Shown in pieces: positions 17,334 to 26,237 of a stretch of 64,000 nt of DNA. This DNA comes from Celeribacter baekdonensis (GTDB lineage: Bacteria > Pseudomonadota > Alphaproteobacteria > Rhodobacterales > Rhodobacteraceae): NCBI RefSeq assembly GCF_900102315.1, contig NZ_FNBL01000009.1, positions 62,001 through 126,000 of the forward strand, read 5' to 3'. The notes below the pieces were generated by a model. It was given only the letters and a program-made list of their open reading frames with translations, searched no databases and was not told where the DNA came from. Each line of letters opens with the position of its first letter. Within the stretch, counting starts at the first letter, position 1. Made by a program: the position numbers and the translations under genes.

Positions 17334-17370
17334 AATGATCTAGAGCTTTATGCCGCAGTTGCGGCACAGC

Positions 17371-17643
17371 TTAGTTTGTTGTGGAGGTGGTTGATGTCGT
17401 TGAGGTGGTGCTCCCACCTGCCAAGCTCGCAGCTGCAACACCACCGGCAAAAAGAACGGGGGCGATGCCAGGCAAGAAGTTGGTTGCTTCTTCAGCGCCA
17501 GGGAGAGCGATACAAGCTTCATTGTCTTTGTTGGCCTCGTCTTCGCAATTGATTTCAGTATCAGTTGCGGTTGTGACTTGGGCAGCGGCTGCAGTTGCAG
17601 TGAGCGCAAAGGCGGAGAGCAAAAGAAGGGCAAATTTGGGCAT
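17371..17643 (-). CDS. Small secreted protein with Ser/Thr-rich tail, GfcA/YjbE-like
   Basis: The 90-aa product has a signal peptide cleaved near residue 21 (ATAAAAQ), an acidic middle with two cysteines (Cys33, Cys44), a hydrophobic glycine/alanine segment at about 56-76 and a tail GGSTTSTTSTTSTTN. The same architecture, a short exported protein with a hydrophobic Gly/Ala stretch and a terminal Thr/Ser tract, is known in GfcA and YjbE, the first genes of the E. coli gfc (group 4 capsule) and yjb operons. Here it is the neighbour of Wza-like and Wzc-like genes and YjbF and YjbH homologues lie in the same locus, which supports that reading. The resemblance is architectural and by context; sequence identity is not established. 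Confidence 0.65.
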   Translation of the reverse strand: MPKFALLLLSAFALTATAAAAQVTTATDTEINCEDEANKDNEACIALPGAEEATNFLPGIAPVLFAGGVAAASLAGGSTTSTTSTTSTTN

Positions 17644-17771
17644 GGGTGACTCGCTATCTAGATTTGCGCCTCTATAAACAAAGAAACGCGTGTTACAGGC
17701 TTGGGTTCTACATAACCTATTTTTGCCCCTGATTATATGGGGAAATGCCTAAAACCTCCAGTTTTTGCGTT

Positions 17772-17813
17772 CACATCCCACTTTGCGCTAAGTTTTGCGC
17801 AAAGTGGGATGTG
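17772..17813. repeat. Perfect 17-bp hairpin downstream of the Wza-like gene
   Basis: CACATCCCACTTTGCGC (17772-17788) and its exact complement (17797-17813) enclose the loop TAAGTTTT. It lies 34 bases beyond the Wza-like stop and 129 bases before the start of the GfcA-like gene. It has no T run on the minus-strand side. It could be a transcript-end hairpin that partly separates the two genes, or a regulatory site. Confidence 0.75.
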
Positions 17814-17846
17814 TGCCGCTGAATAATAATGCGTCAAGGACGTGTC

Positions 17847-19247
17847 TTATTGGACTGCGTTGGCGCTGATGCTGAGAATGGATGGTGTGATTTGGTTGAT
17901 CACGCGGTTCCAGCGGGCAATCGGCTGTTCAGCGACGAAGACAATGTCATTTGGGCGCAATTCGAATCGGGTGGCCAAGGTGAGCGTCGCCACATTGCTG
18001 GTGTCCAGTTTCCAAGCTGTGAGCGCATCGAACTCCATCGGATCATCCGAACCGCGCAGAACATAAATGTGTCGCGGATCTGCTGTTGTCGTTGCGAGGC
18101 CGGTTGCGCCTTCATAAATGGCATCGGCCAGGCTGGCTTTGCGAGCCAACGGAAGTGGGAAGCGACCCTGTTTTTTGACCTCACCGGCCAGATAGACATA
18201 ATCACGATCTGTGGCGTCGAATTCGACCTGAGCCCGATAATTTGAACGGGCTTCCTCAAGCATGGCACGGCGCAGTGATACCTCGGTTTGCAGTTGCGAA
18301 AGGGCTGCCGTGCGTGCGTCCTGACGATAGGAGGCCAGTTGGATTTGTTGAGTGAAATAGGCTGACGCCTGATCAAGTTGGTAGGTGTCATCGACAAAGA
18401 TACTGTCGCCCGACATGAGCGGAATTTTCTGAAGGCTGTTGTTTGAATAAAGCGCCTCAAGCGGAATTTGGTAGATGGTGCCATCGCGGTAGAGGCGCAC
18501 GGACGTGTAATCCATGTTTGCGGCCGTTGTGCCGCCCACGCCTGCCAAAGCTTCGTCAAGGTAGAGCGGGGTGAGCGTGATGGGCACCACGCCGGGTTTG
18601 GGGACTGCACCGCCAATAGAGACTTTTTTGGAGTTGAATTGGGAAATCTCAAGGCTGAAGGTCGGTTCGATCTGAGCAGAGACCAGGCTTTGGAACAATG
18701 TCGCTTCGGCTTCTTCAAGCGTCAGGCCTGCAATGGCAACGCGTCCGACGTCCGGGATTGCGATGCTGCCATCGTCTTGCACAGTGTAGCCTTGGCGGCT
18801 GTTTTGCGCGGCCAAAAGGCCCGAAAGCTGTTCGACTGATGATCCTGCGGGGGTTGCGAGAAGCACGACATCGCCGACGCCGATCTTATAAGGTTGTGCC
18901 TGTCTTTCTGGTGGCAACCGGGTTTCGAGTGCATTCGGACGGGTCTGTGCGGTGTAAGATGGCTCGGGGATCGCCCCCGTGCCCCTGAGTCCGCCACCCA
19001 TCCCTGCTGTGCTGCGAAAGACTGCAGGGATGTCGCGTGGAGTATAGGAAGACCGATTAGCGATCAGGACGCTTTGTGACGTGACCGGCACCACGCGCAC
19101 CTTCGCGTCGTCTGTTGCCCCGGAGACAACCCGTTGGCTGTGATAAACAGCACCACACGACGAAAGTGAAAGTGCCATAAGAAGAGCAACAGCTATACGC
19201 AATGGAGTCATTCCTTGTCTAAAACCCATAGGACTTTGGTTCGTCAT
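17847..19247 (-). CDS. wza: Outer-membrane polysaccharide export lipoprotein, Wza/GfcE-like
   Basis: The 466-aa product has a lipoprotein signal (LMALSLSSC near residues 23-31), then a Poly_export domain from about residue 118 (YKIGVGDVVLLATPAG, DDGSIAIPDVGRVAIAGLT) and SLBB-type beta-grasp repeats (KKVSIGGAVPKPGVVPI, and YLAGEVKKQGRFPL near residue 352). It would form the outer-membrane channel for the polysaccharide. The C-terminal part is longer than in E. coli Wza (about 380 aa) because of a helical insertion around residues 290-345. The start is uncertain; ATG 19247 and ATG 19211 both lack a strong ribosome site. The Wzc-like gene lies 105 bases upstream in the same direction. Confidence 0.9.
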   Translation of the reverse strand: MTNQSPMGFRQGMTPLRIAVALLMALSLSSCGAVYHSQRVVSGATDDAKVRVVPVTSQSVLIANRSSYTPRDIPAVFRSTAGMGGGLRGTGAIPEPSYTAQTRPNALETRLPPERQAQPYKIGVGDVVLLATPAGSSVEQLSGLLAAQNSRQGYTVQDDGSIAIPDVGRVAIAGLTLEEAEATLFQSLVSAQIEPTFSLEISQFNSKKVSIGGAVPKPGVVPITLTPLYLDEALAGVGGTTAANMDYTSVRLYRDGTIYQIPLEALYSNNSLQKIPLMSGDSIFVDDTYQLDQASAYFTQQIQLASYRQDARTAALSQLQTEVSLRRAMLEEARSNYRAQVEFDATDRDYVYLAGEVKKQGRFPLPLARKASLADAIYEGATGLATTTADPRHIYVLRGSDDPMEFDALTAWKLDTSNVATLTLATRFELRPNDIVFVAEQPIARWNRVINQITPSILSISANAVQ

Positions 19248-19352
19248 AGCGAAAAACAGCCCTTAAAACCATTCTGTTTTGCCGATCTCCCGCAACCGAG
19301 GCTTTCGTGCCTCATTTGAAGGATACAAGCCGACTTCGCCCGGATTGGGCGA

Positions 19353-21443
19353 TTAATTCGTGTAATATTTGTTCCCGTAGGACCCATAGGCCCCATATGA
19401 ATCCCCATAGCCATACCGCTTCATCCCTTTTGGATCGATTTGGTTGAGCACAAGGCCACTGATCGTGACGCCGACAGTTTCAAACATGCGAAGAGCATCG
19501 CGCACTTGGGACTTCGTTGTTTTATCCCAATGTACGGTGAACAGAACGACATCCACATGCTGCGCCACCACCCGCGCATCAGGGACGACAAGCACAGGGG
19601 GCGTGTCAATGATCACGAAATCATAGGCAGTTCGGGCCGCTTCCAGAAACTCGATGAAGCGCCGCGAAGACAAGATGTCGGCTGCGTTCACATGGCTTGG
19701 TTCGCTGACAAGAATATCCGCCCCGAGCACAGAGTCATGAATGACGGCATCTTCCAAAGAAACGTCACCGGCCAGGACGCTCATCAACCCCTTGGCGTTT
19801 TTGACGTCGAGATATTGACTAAAGACGAGACGGCGGATGTCCCCTTCAACCAAGAGCACCTTTTTCCCCAACCCAACCAAGTTTTGGGCCAAGGCAAAAG
19901 ACACTGTGGTTTTGCCTTCCCCCGGCAAAGAGGAGGTCGACATGATCACCTGTGGCGCTTTGTCGAGGCCAGATAACAACACCGAGGTACGCAGGTTTCG
20001 GACCGATTCGGCCGCAGCGGAAGTCGGCTTTTCCGCCAGATATTCAAGCCCTTGGCGGCGGTTATCCGTTGGTAAGAGCGGAATTTGCCCCATCACTGAC
20101 AGCCCGGTGTCACCTTCCAGATCGGAGGCTTGGCGATAGCCATTTTGCCGCATTTCCCACAGCAAAGCCCCGCCGCTGCCAGCCATCGCCCCAAGGATCA
20201 TTGACATGGCCAGAATAAGCGACTTGCGCGGTTCCGATGGAGCGTCGGGCAAAACCGCGTTGGACAAAATCCGACTGTCGGCTTGTTGAATGCCCTCTTG
20301 CGCCGCGGTTTCTTTCAGGCGCCCCAGAAAATATTCATAGAGCAATCGACTGGCTTCAGCTTCGCGCGACAATTGCTGAAGTTGGATGATTTCATCACTT
20401 TGCTTAGCAATTTCGGCTTCGCGCGTTTCGATACTGGACGCGAGCGACTGGACCTGAGCCTCTGTCCTTTGAACTTGTGTCTTGGCACGGGACAGAAGTT
20501 GTTCGAACCGCGCATCGAACTCGGCACCGGCACCGTTTTCGCGCAACAGGGTGGTCAGCCGTGTATCGCCAGCCTTCTCCGCCTTTTCCTGAGCAGAGGC
20601 GCTTTCGAGAGCGACAAGATTCGCCAACTGTAGCTCGGCTTCGTTGAATGTGGCGCGGGTTGTTGCAAGCCGATCACGAAGTTCTTTGAGTTGACGATCA
20701 AGCGCCTGAACACTTTCGATACTCACCGCTTCCGCATTGGTTGAATACTCTGCGACGCGAGCTTCGGCTTGTTCCAGTTCCAATTTGAGATCGGCCACAC
20801 GCGAGGTGAGCCATTCAGAGGCATCCCGTGTGGCTTCGAACTTAACGTCCATTTGGTACAGAATATACTGTTCGGCGATGGTGTCAGCGAGGGTTGCAGA
20901 TTTTTGTGCGTCTTCGGTCTCCATCGTCACCTGTAGCACATAGGTGTTTGGGATATTGCGAACCGACATGCGCGACAACAGAGCGTTGATCGCAGCGGTC
21001 ATCTGTTCTTGCTCTGAGGGGACTTCTGGTTCTGCTCCCGTCAAGGCGTTCTTCAATGTGTCTTTCAGGCTCAAGGGGCGCAGTGCCGCATTAAACTCGG
21101 GATCTTCTGTCAAATGTTCAACCGACACAACGCGCTCAAGCAATCTACGGCTTTTCAGGACTTCCACTTCGGTGTTGATTGCTTCGGAATCTGTCCCAAG
21201 GCTGGGTAAGACTGCACTGAGATCAAGCAATTGTTGACCCGAGGTATCCAATAAAATCACAGATGTGGCGCGATATTTCGGAGTGGCAACACCCAAGGCA
21301 TAGAAAGCGCCCAGACAGGCAAAAACAAAAATACTCGCCAGAATCCATAGCTTTTTGCGCCAAAGAACGCCAAACAGCGCTCCAAGATCAATGACATCTT
21401 CATCGGTTGCGGCGGTGTTCAGGGGCTTATTGTTTTGCGACAC
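19353..21443 (-). CDS. wzc: Polysaccharide co-polymerase with BY-kinase domain, Wzc/Etk-like
   Basis: The 696-aa product has an N-terminal Wzz domain (TM near residues 31-52), a long coiled coil (about 190-400), a second TM near 410-430 and a cytoplasmic bacterial tyrosine kinase. Walker A is SLPGEGKTTVS, Walker A-prime VLLVEGDIRR, Walker B FVIIDTPPVL. The C-terminus is the tyrosine cluster YGYGDSYGAYGSYGNKYY that is autophosphorylated in Wzc. It controls chain length and couples polymerisation to export through the Wza-like protein encoded next. The start is GTG 21443 after GAGAAG. No cognate low-molecular-weight phosphatase (Wzb/Etp) gene is in the window. Confidence 0.94.
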   Translation of the reverse strand: MSQNNKPLNTAATDEDVIDLGALFGVLWRKKLWILASIFVFACLGAFYALGVATPKYRATSVILLDTSGQQLLDLSAVLPSLGTDSEAINTEVEVLKSRRLLERVVSVEHLTEDPEFNAALRPLSLKDTLKNALTGAEPEVPSEQEQMTAAINALLSRMSVRNIPNTYVLQVTMETEDAQKSATLADTIAEQYILYQMDVKFEATRDASEWLTSRVADLKLELEQAEARVAEYSTNAEAVSIESVQALDRQLKELRDRLATTRATFNEAELQLANLVALESASAQEKAEKAGDTRLTTLLRENGAGAEFDARFEQLLSRAKTQVQRTEAQVQSLASSIETREAEIAKQSDEIIQLQQLSREAEASRLLYEYFLGRLKETAAQEGIQQADSRILSNAVLPDAPSEPRKSLILAMSMILGAMAGSGGALLWEMRQNGYRQASDLEGDTGLSVMGQIPLLPTDNRRQGLEYLAEKPTSAAAESVRNLRTSVLLSGLDKAPQVIMSTSSLPGEGKTTVSFALAQNLVGLGKKVLLVEGDIRRLVFSQYLDVKNAKGLMSVLAGDVSLEDAVIHDSVLGADILVSEPSHVNAADILSSRRFIEFLEAARTAYDFVIIDTPPVLVVPDARVVAQHVDVVLFTVHWDKTTKSQVRDALRMFETVGVTISGLVLNQIDPKGMKRYGYGDSYGAYGSYGNKYYTN

Positions 21444-21568
21444 GGGCTTCTCAACTCATTAAAAGGGTTGCGTGGTCTGTAGTGTGATTGCGGATGGATA
21501 TCCATTGGCCTGCGGTAGAAAATGTCGACGATGTGTTCCTTTCGCTGCGGGCGCATTGCCGTTGCCAT

Positions 21569-22957
21569 TCAACTGGCCAGTTCAACAGCAACGGCGTGGC
21601 GCACTTGTGCGGTAAGATCTTTTGCACGGATTTCAGAACTGGATTGCGCATAGATTCGAAACTCTGGTGCGTTGCCTGAGGGACGTAAATGCACCACATC
21701 CCCACTTTCGAAATCGACACGCAGGCCATCCGTCAAGTCGACATCGGAAAGAGATCCGAAGGGGGCAAAAAACTGTGCGCGGTTTGCAGTGTCGTCAATC
21801 AGGCCGGTCAGAAAGACGGCCGCTTTGGCGCGATCAATTTCCTGAAGCCGGTCGGCAGCCGTGAAGCACTGAGGCAGGGCAGAGACCAGCGCGGCCAAGG
21901 AAGTGTTCTGTTGTTTGGCAGCATAGAGAGGCGCAAGGATGGGCAACATGCAATCCCGCGTGGGAAGCGCGGCAAGAGGGCCCACGATTGTTGCATCAAA
22001 GCCCAGCAAGAATCCGCCATTTGCCTCAAACCCAATACAGCGCGCATCGGCGCTGGCCTGTTCCATTTCTGCAATGACGAAGGGCGACCCGATTCGGGTG
22101 AGACTCACATGGTCAAACTCTGGGCATCGGCGCACCATGTCGTTTGAAGAGACGGGCGTGACCACCATTTTGGCATCCAACACGCGAGCGGTCAAAACCC
22201 CAAGCACATCTCCGGGGATGACTTTGCCTGCCGCATCTGTCAGCAACGGACGGTCGGCATCGCCATCAGTCGAGGCTACAGCGTCGAGGGCGTGTTCTTG
22301 GCTCCATGCCATCAGATTCGCACGGGTTTCGGTGTCGACGGCTTCTGTATCGACGGGAATGAATGTGTCGGAATGGGCCAAAGGCACAACCTGCGCCCCC
22401 AATTCAGTCAAAATCTGTTCCATTGTGTCGCGGGCCACCGAGGAATGGCGATAGACACCGATGCGAAGACCGTCGAGCGCTCCGACCCCGAAGGCATCCA
22501 CATAGCGTTTCACATATAAGGGTTCGGCCTCCGGCAGAGACACCAAGCTGCCCGCCGTCCCGGTTCGACGGCGACGCGCGCCATAGGCTTCTCCGATTCT
22601 CGCCTCGTCGGCTTTCGAAATTTCGCCCTGAGGCACATAGAATTTCAACCCGTTGCGATCTGCGGGGATGTGGCTACCAGTGACCATGATCGCCGCTGCC
22701 CCTGCCTTCATTGACGCCAAGGCCAGCGCTGGTGTGCCGAGAGCGCCACATTCCACAACATTGAGACCGGCACCTTGTGCCACACGACAAATAATCTCTG
22801 CGATGTCTGGAGAAGAGGGGCGTAAATCTCGGCCGACGTAAAGGGTGTCACATTCGGGCACGGTCGTCAAAAATGCGTGCACATAATCTGAGACGACCTC
22901 TTCGCTGAGTTCACTTACAAGGCCGCGCAAACCGCTGGTGCCAAAAGAGGGAGCCAT
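21569..22957 (-). CDS. Phosphomannomutase (alpha-D-phosphohexomutase family)
   Basis: The 462-aa product from ATG 22957 has the four hexomutase signatures: phosphoserine loop VTGSHIPADRNG with Ser95, metal loop DGDADR at 231-236, sugar-binding loop FEANGG and phosphate-binding loop RPSGNAPEFRIY. It would convert mannose-6-phosphate to mannose-1-phosphate for the divergent ManC. The sugar-binding loop reads EANGG rather than the usual GEMSG or GEQSG, which could change hexose preference. A longer in-frame start upstream at 23095 is discarded since the protein begins normally at MAPSFGTSGLRG, with GGAAGG before it. Confidence 0.9.
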   Translation of the reverse strand: MAPSFGTSGLRGLVSELSEEVVSDYVHAFLTTVPECDTLYVGRDLRPSSPDIAEIICRVAQGAGLNVVECGALGTPALALASMKAGAAAIMVTGSHIPADRNGLKFYVPQGEISKADEARIGEAYGARRRRTGTAGSLVSLPEAEPLYVKRYVDAFGVGALDGLRIGVYRHSSVARDTMEQILTELGAQVVPLAHSDTFIPVDTEAVDTETRANLMAWSQEHALDAVASTDGDADRPLLTDAAGKVIPGDVLGVLTARVLDAKMVVTPVSSNDMVRRCPEFDHVSLTRIGSPFVIAEMEQASADARCIGFEANGGFLLGFDATIVGPLAALPTRDCMLPILAPLYAAKQQNTSLAALVSALPQCFTAADRLQEIDRAKAAVFLTGLIDDTANRAQFFAPFGSLSDVDLTDGLRVDFESGDVVHLRPSGNAPEFRIYAQSSSEIRAKDLTAQVRHAVAVELAS

Positions 22958-23350
22958 GTTGGAAAGCCTTCCATCAGATATTTGTAACCTAGGTGGTCTT
23001 AGCATTAATGGCGTCGGTTCAAAAACACTTAAACGGCTCGCAGCGATGAAAGCTACCTCTGTTGGACAGAGCGTGCATTTTGTCGAACGACTCAATGCAA
23101 TCAGAAGTCGATTTAATTCATGTGAAGGCCCGCTTTTAGGGGAGTGGTATAAATTTCAGCACTTGAAAACGTGTGTTTTTTAGTCGGTTTGATATAATTT
23201 GGCGAGTTTATGTGGCTTTTGACATTAAGTGGAATGGAGCGGCTAAAATTTAGGCTATTCCCTACTTTTTCATAAACCTAGGTGTCACATAGGGTGAATA
23301 CTGATAGATGAGACATTCGAGATGACCCAACGACAGGACAGACCTACATC
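22958..23350. promoter_or_regulatory. Divergent promoter region between phosphomannomutase and manC
   Basis: The 393 bases separate two divergent genes of GDP-mannose synthesis and are more AT-rich than the coding DNA around them. TATAAT occurs at 23193-23198 facing manC, but the best matching TTGAAA at 23163-23168 is 24 bases upstream, too far for a standard sigma-70 promoter. A short open frame across part of the spacer has no recognisable features. Confidence 0.4.
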
Positions 23351-24808
23351 ATGACCTCTGCATGTATCACGCCCGTTATTTTGTGTGGTGGCTCTGGCAC
23401 CCGCCTGTGGCCTTTGTCGCGGAAAAGCTATCCTAAACAATTTGTCCCTTTGGTGGATGAACAAACCTTGTTTCAGGCATCGGCCAAACGTCTCAGTGGC
23501 GGCACGGATCAGCTTAAATTTGCAGCTCCTGTGGTTCTGACGGGCTCTGATTTTCGGTTTATCGTTACGGAACAATTGTCAGCCATCGGCATTGATCCTG
23601 GTGCCATCCTGATTGAACCCGAAGGGCGCAACACGGCTCCGGCGATTCTTGCGGCGGCTTTGCATGTGTCAGCGACCCATCCTGAGGCGATCATGCTTGT
23701 TGCGCCCTCTGATCATGTCGTGCCGGATACGGCGGCGTTTCATGCGGCTGTTGAGAAAGGTCTTGCCGCAGTAGAGAATGGCAAGCTTGTGACCTTTGGC
23801 ATCAAGCCAACCCATGCTGAGACCGCCTATGGCTATCTCGAACTGACTACTCAGCCGGATGATTCTGGCACTGCGATTGATCTCAAACAGTTTGTTGAGA
23901 AACCAGATGCGGAGCGTGCCGCCGAAATGGTGACCGCAGGTACGTTTATGTGGAACGCGGGGATTTTCCTGTTCAAAGCCAAAGATATCATCGCAGCTTT
24001 TGCGGAACACGCACCCGGCTTGACCGCTCCTGTGGCCGCGGCTGTCGAAACCGCTCAGGTGGATCTTGGTTTCTTGCGTTTGGATGCGGAGGCTTGGGCA
24101 CAGGCCGAAGATATTTCTATCGACTATGCGGTGATGGAACGTGCCGCCAATTTGGCAGTTGTGCCGTTTGATGGCGGCTGGTCCGATCTTGGCGGCTGGG
24201 ATGCGGTGTGGCGTGAATTGGGCCCGGATGCGGACGGTGTTGTGACCTCCGGCGAAGCCACCGCGATTGATTGTGAAAACAGCCTGTTGCGCTCTGACAG
24301 CGAACATCTCGAAATCGTTGGGATCGGCCTTAAGAATGTGATGGCGATTGCCATGAATGATGCCGTGTTGGTGGCAGATATGTCATGCGCACAGGACGTC
24401 AAAAAAGCCGTGGCGGCCCTCAAAGCCAAAGGTGCTGCGCAAGCCACGATGTTCCCAAAAGATCACCGGCCTTGGGGCTGGTTCGAGAGCCTTGTTGTTG
24501 GCGGGCGATTCCAAGTGAAACGCATCCACGTGCATCCGGGCGCGGCGCTCAGCCTGCAAAGCCATTTCCACCGCTCCGAGCATTGGATCGTGGTTGAAGG
24601 CACGGCGCGTGTGACGGTGGATGACGAGGTTAAACTCGTGACAGAAAATCAATCCGTCTACATCCCGCTTGGCGCGGTCCACCGGATGGAGAACCCCGGC
24701 AAAGTGCCGATGGTGTTGATCGAAGTGCAAACCGGTTCCTATGTCGGTGAAGATGACATCATCCGCTACGAGGATGTCTATTCGCGCGGCCAAGGAGCTA
24801 AGGGATAA
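23351..24808 (+). CDS. manC: Bifunctional mannose-1-phosphate guanylyltransferase / mannose-6-phosphate isomerase
   Basis: The 485-aa product has the pyrophosphorylase signature GGSGTRLWPLSRKSYPKQF at residues 13-31, the FVEKPD motif near residue 180, and a C-terminal type II phosphomannose isomerase cupin (RPWGWFESL, HPGAALSLQSHFHRSEHW, PLGAVHRMENPG). It makes GDP-mannose and, through the cupin, mannose-6-phosphate from fructose-6-phosphate. Length is typical for the fused form. A glycosyltransferase of mannosyl type follows after three bases. Confidence 0.96.
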   Translation: MTSACITPVILCGGSGTRLWPLSRKSYPKQFVPLVDEQTLFQASAKRLSGGTDQLKFAAPVVLTGSDFRFIVTEQLSAIGIDPGAILIEPEGRNTAPAILAAALHVSATHPEAIMLVAPSDHVVPDTAAFHAAVEKGLAAVENGKLVTFGIKPTHAETAYGYLELTTQPDDSGTAIDLKQFVEKPDAERAAEMVTAGTFMWNAGIFLFKAKDIIAAFAEHAPGLTAPVAAAVETAQVDLGFLRLDAEAWAQAEDISIDYAVMERAANLAVVPFDGGWSDLGGWDAVWRELGPDADGVVTSGEATAIDCENSLLRSDSEHLEIVGIGLKNVMAIAMNDAVLVADMSCAQDVKKAVAALKAKGAAQATMFPKDHRPWGWFESLVVGGRFQVKRIHVHPGAALSLQSHFHRSEHWIVVEGTARVTVDDEVKLVTENQSVYIPLGAVHRMENPGKVPMVLIEVQTGSYVGEDDIIRYEDVYSRGQGAKG

Positions 24809-24811
24809 GAG

Positions 24812-25909
24812 ATGAAAGTCGCAATTGTTCACTATTGGCTCGTTGGTATGCGTGGTGGGGAGAAGGTGCTTGAAGCTCTTTCAGAACTTTACCCAGAGGC
24901 GGTTATTATCACCCATGTCTGCGACGAATCCAAAATCAGCGATCGCCTGAAAAAGCACGAGATTCGCGAAACCTTTATTGCGCGCTTACCGGGTGCCCAA
25001 AAACACTATCAGAAGTATTTGCCGCTTATGCCCTTGGCTTTGGAGCTGATGGATTTGCAGGAATTTGATCTGGTGATCTCAAGCGAATCTGGTCCTGCCA
25101 AAGGGATTATCCCGCGTCCCGATGCGTTGCATGTCTGTTATTGTCATTCTCCGATGCGATACATTTGGGACCACTATCATATTTACCGGAACGGCGCAGG
25201 CCGCCTGGCCCGCATGATGATGCCGCTGATGTCGCATAAATTGCGTATATGGGATGTGACGACAGCCGCACGTGTGGATCGTTTTGTAGCGAACTCAAGC
25301 TTTATTTCTCAGCGCATTGGAAAGTATTATCGTCGAGATGCAGACGTTATTTTCCCTCCCGTCGCAACTGATGAGTTTGAGATTTCCGAGAAAGTAGGCG
25401 ACCATTATCTTCTTGCTGGGGAAATGGTCGGGTATAAACGCGCGGATCTCGCCATCGATGCTTTCAATGCCTCAGGTCGAAAACTGGTCGTGGTCGGCGA
25501 TGGTGAAATTCGCGCTGAGCTTGAAAAAAAGGCAGGGGCCAATATCACATTTCTTGGGCGCGTGCCGTTTAAGGAACTAAAGGAACAGTTCGCAACATGC
25601 CGCGCACTCATTTTCCCCGGTGAGGAAGATTTTGGCATCATACCCGTTGAGGTTATGGCGAGTGGCCGCCCTGTGATTGCATATGGGCGCGGGGGGGCTC
25701 TTGATACGGTGATCGAAGGGACGAGCGGCGTTCATTTTTCAGAACAGTCGGTCGAGTCATTGAATGGTGCTATTGATCGTTTTGAAGCCGATCCGACTCT
25801 CGCAGGGACGCCACAAGACATCCGTGCTTTCGCGCAAGAGTTTGACACCTCCGTTTTCAAGCAAAAAATGGCTGCCTTGATCGAAAACGCAACGCGCGCT
25901 CAGGCTTAG
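24812..25909 (+). CDS. Glycosyltransferase family 4, WbaZ-type mannosyltransferase candidate
   Basis: The 365-aa product is a GT-B fold retaining glycosyltransferase. The N-terminal half reads MKVAIVHYWLVGMRGGEKV, as in WbaZ/WcaI-like enzymes; the C-terminal half has the nucleotide-sugar motif PGEEDFGIIPVEVMASG (E-x7-E) at about residues 268-284 and GRGGALDTV. Its tight coupling with manC suggests GDP-mannose as donor. No membrane segment is seen; it works on the cytoplasmic face. Next is a spacer of 61 bases holding a hairpin, then the spike genes. Confidence 0.9.
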   Translation: MKVAIVHYWLVGMRGGEKVLEALSELYPEAVIITHVCDESKISDRLKKHEIRETFIARLPGAQKHYQKYLPLMPLALELMDLQEFDLVISSESGPAKGIIPRPDALHVCYCHSPMRYIWDHYHIYRNGAGRLARMMMPLMSHKLRIWDVTTAARVDRFVANSSFISQRIGKYYRRDADVIFPPVATDEFEISEKVGDHYLLAGEMVGYKRADLAIDAFNASGRKLVVVGDGEIRAELEKKAGANITFLGRVPFKELKEQFATCRALIFPGEEDFGIIPVEVMASGRPVIAYGRGGALDTVIEGTSGVHFSEQSVESLNGAIDRFEADPTLAGTPQDIRAFAQEFDTSVFKQKMAALIENATRAQA

Positions 25910-25928
25910 GGACGTTTACTTTTATGAC

Positions 25929-25974
25929 TCACTTTGGGGCACGAACGTTTTAACAACGAAAGGTCCCAAAGTGA
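25929..25974 (+). promoter_or_regulatory. Hairpin enclosing the start codon of the spike-base gene
   Basis: TCACTTTGGG (25929-25938) pairs perfectly with CCCAAAGTGA (25965-25974); a G-U and a C-G pair extend the stem inward, and CGTT/AACG can form an inner stem. The right arm contains the GTG start (25971-25973), and the AAAGG ribosome-binding sequence (25959-25963) sits at the foot of the loop. In the folded form initiation would be blocked. It could also serve as the end hairpin of the glycosyltransferase transcript. Confidence 0.55.
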
Positions 25975-26237
25975 CAAACCCATTCAAAAGCCGTGCCCCT
26001 CAACTTTCTGGGCCCGCTCAAGATATCCTGCCTGTTACTCCGTCGGATGTGGCCGATCTCCCAAGTGTGGCGATCGCGCTTTATGTCGAAACGGGCGGGG
26101 CCGTTACAATTACCACGGTGAAGGGTGAAACGCGCAGCCTTAATCTTGCAGATTTTTCCATCCTGCCTGTTGGCGTCTCTCGTGTTCATGCCACCGGGAC
26201 CGATGCGGTGGGCATCCATGCGATGGTTTTGGCATGA
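25971..26237 (+). CDS. ghsA: Phage-like spike base protein, GhsA (Rcc01079) family
   Basis: The 88-aa product matches what I know of the small spike-base family named for Rhodobacter capsulatus Rcc01079: PVTPSDVADL at residues 21-30, AIALYVETGGAV at 34-45 and the conserved ending LPVGVSRVHATGT at 65-77. In RcGTA the protein GhsA, with GhsB, forms the head spikes that bind the recipient capsule. It starts with GTG after AAAGG and overlaps the next gene by four bases (ATGA). No other phage gene is close; the gene sits between a capsule-type glycosyltransferase and a polymerase. The family call rests on remembered pattern, not a search, but the short motifs are distinctive. Confidence 0.8.
   Translation: MTNPFKSRAPQLSGPAQDILPVTPSDVADLPSVAIALYVETGGAVTITTVKGETRSLNLADFSILPVGVSRVHATGTDAVGIHAMVLA

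Noticed and set aside
22938-23183. An 81-codon open frame starting inside the phosphomannomutase start region
   Set aside because: It overlaps the start of a certain gene and lies in a divergent promoter spacer, with no recognisable domain.
23163-23198. Sigma-70 promoter for manC
   Set aside because: The TATAAT is good but the best -35 match is 24 bases away; kept only as a low-confidence note in the spacer.
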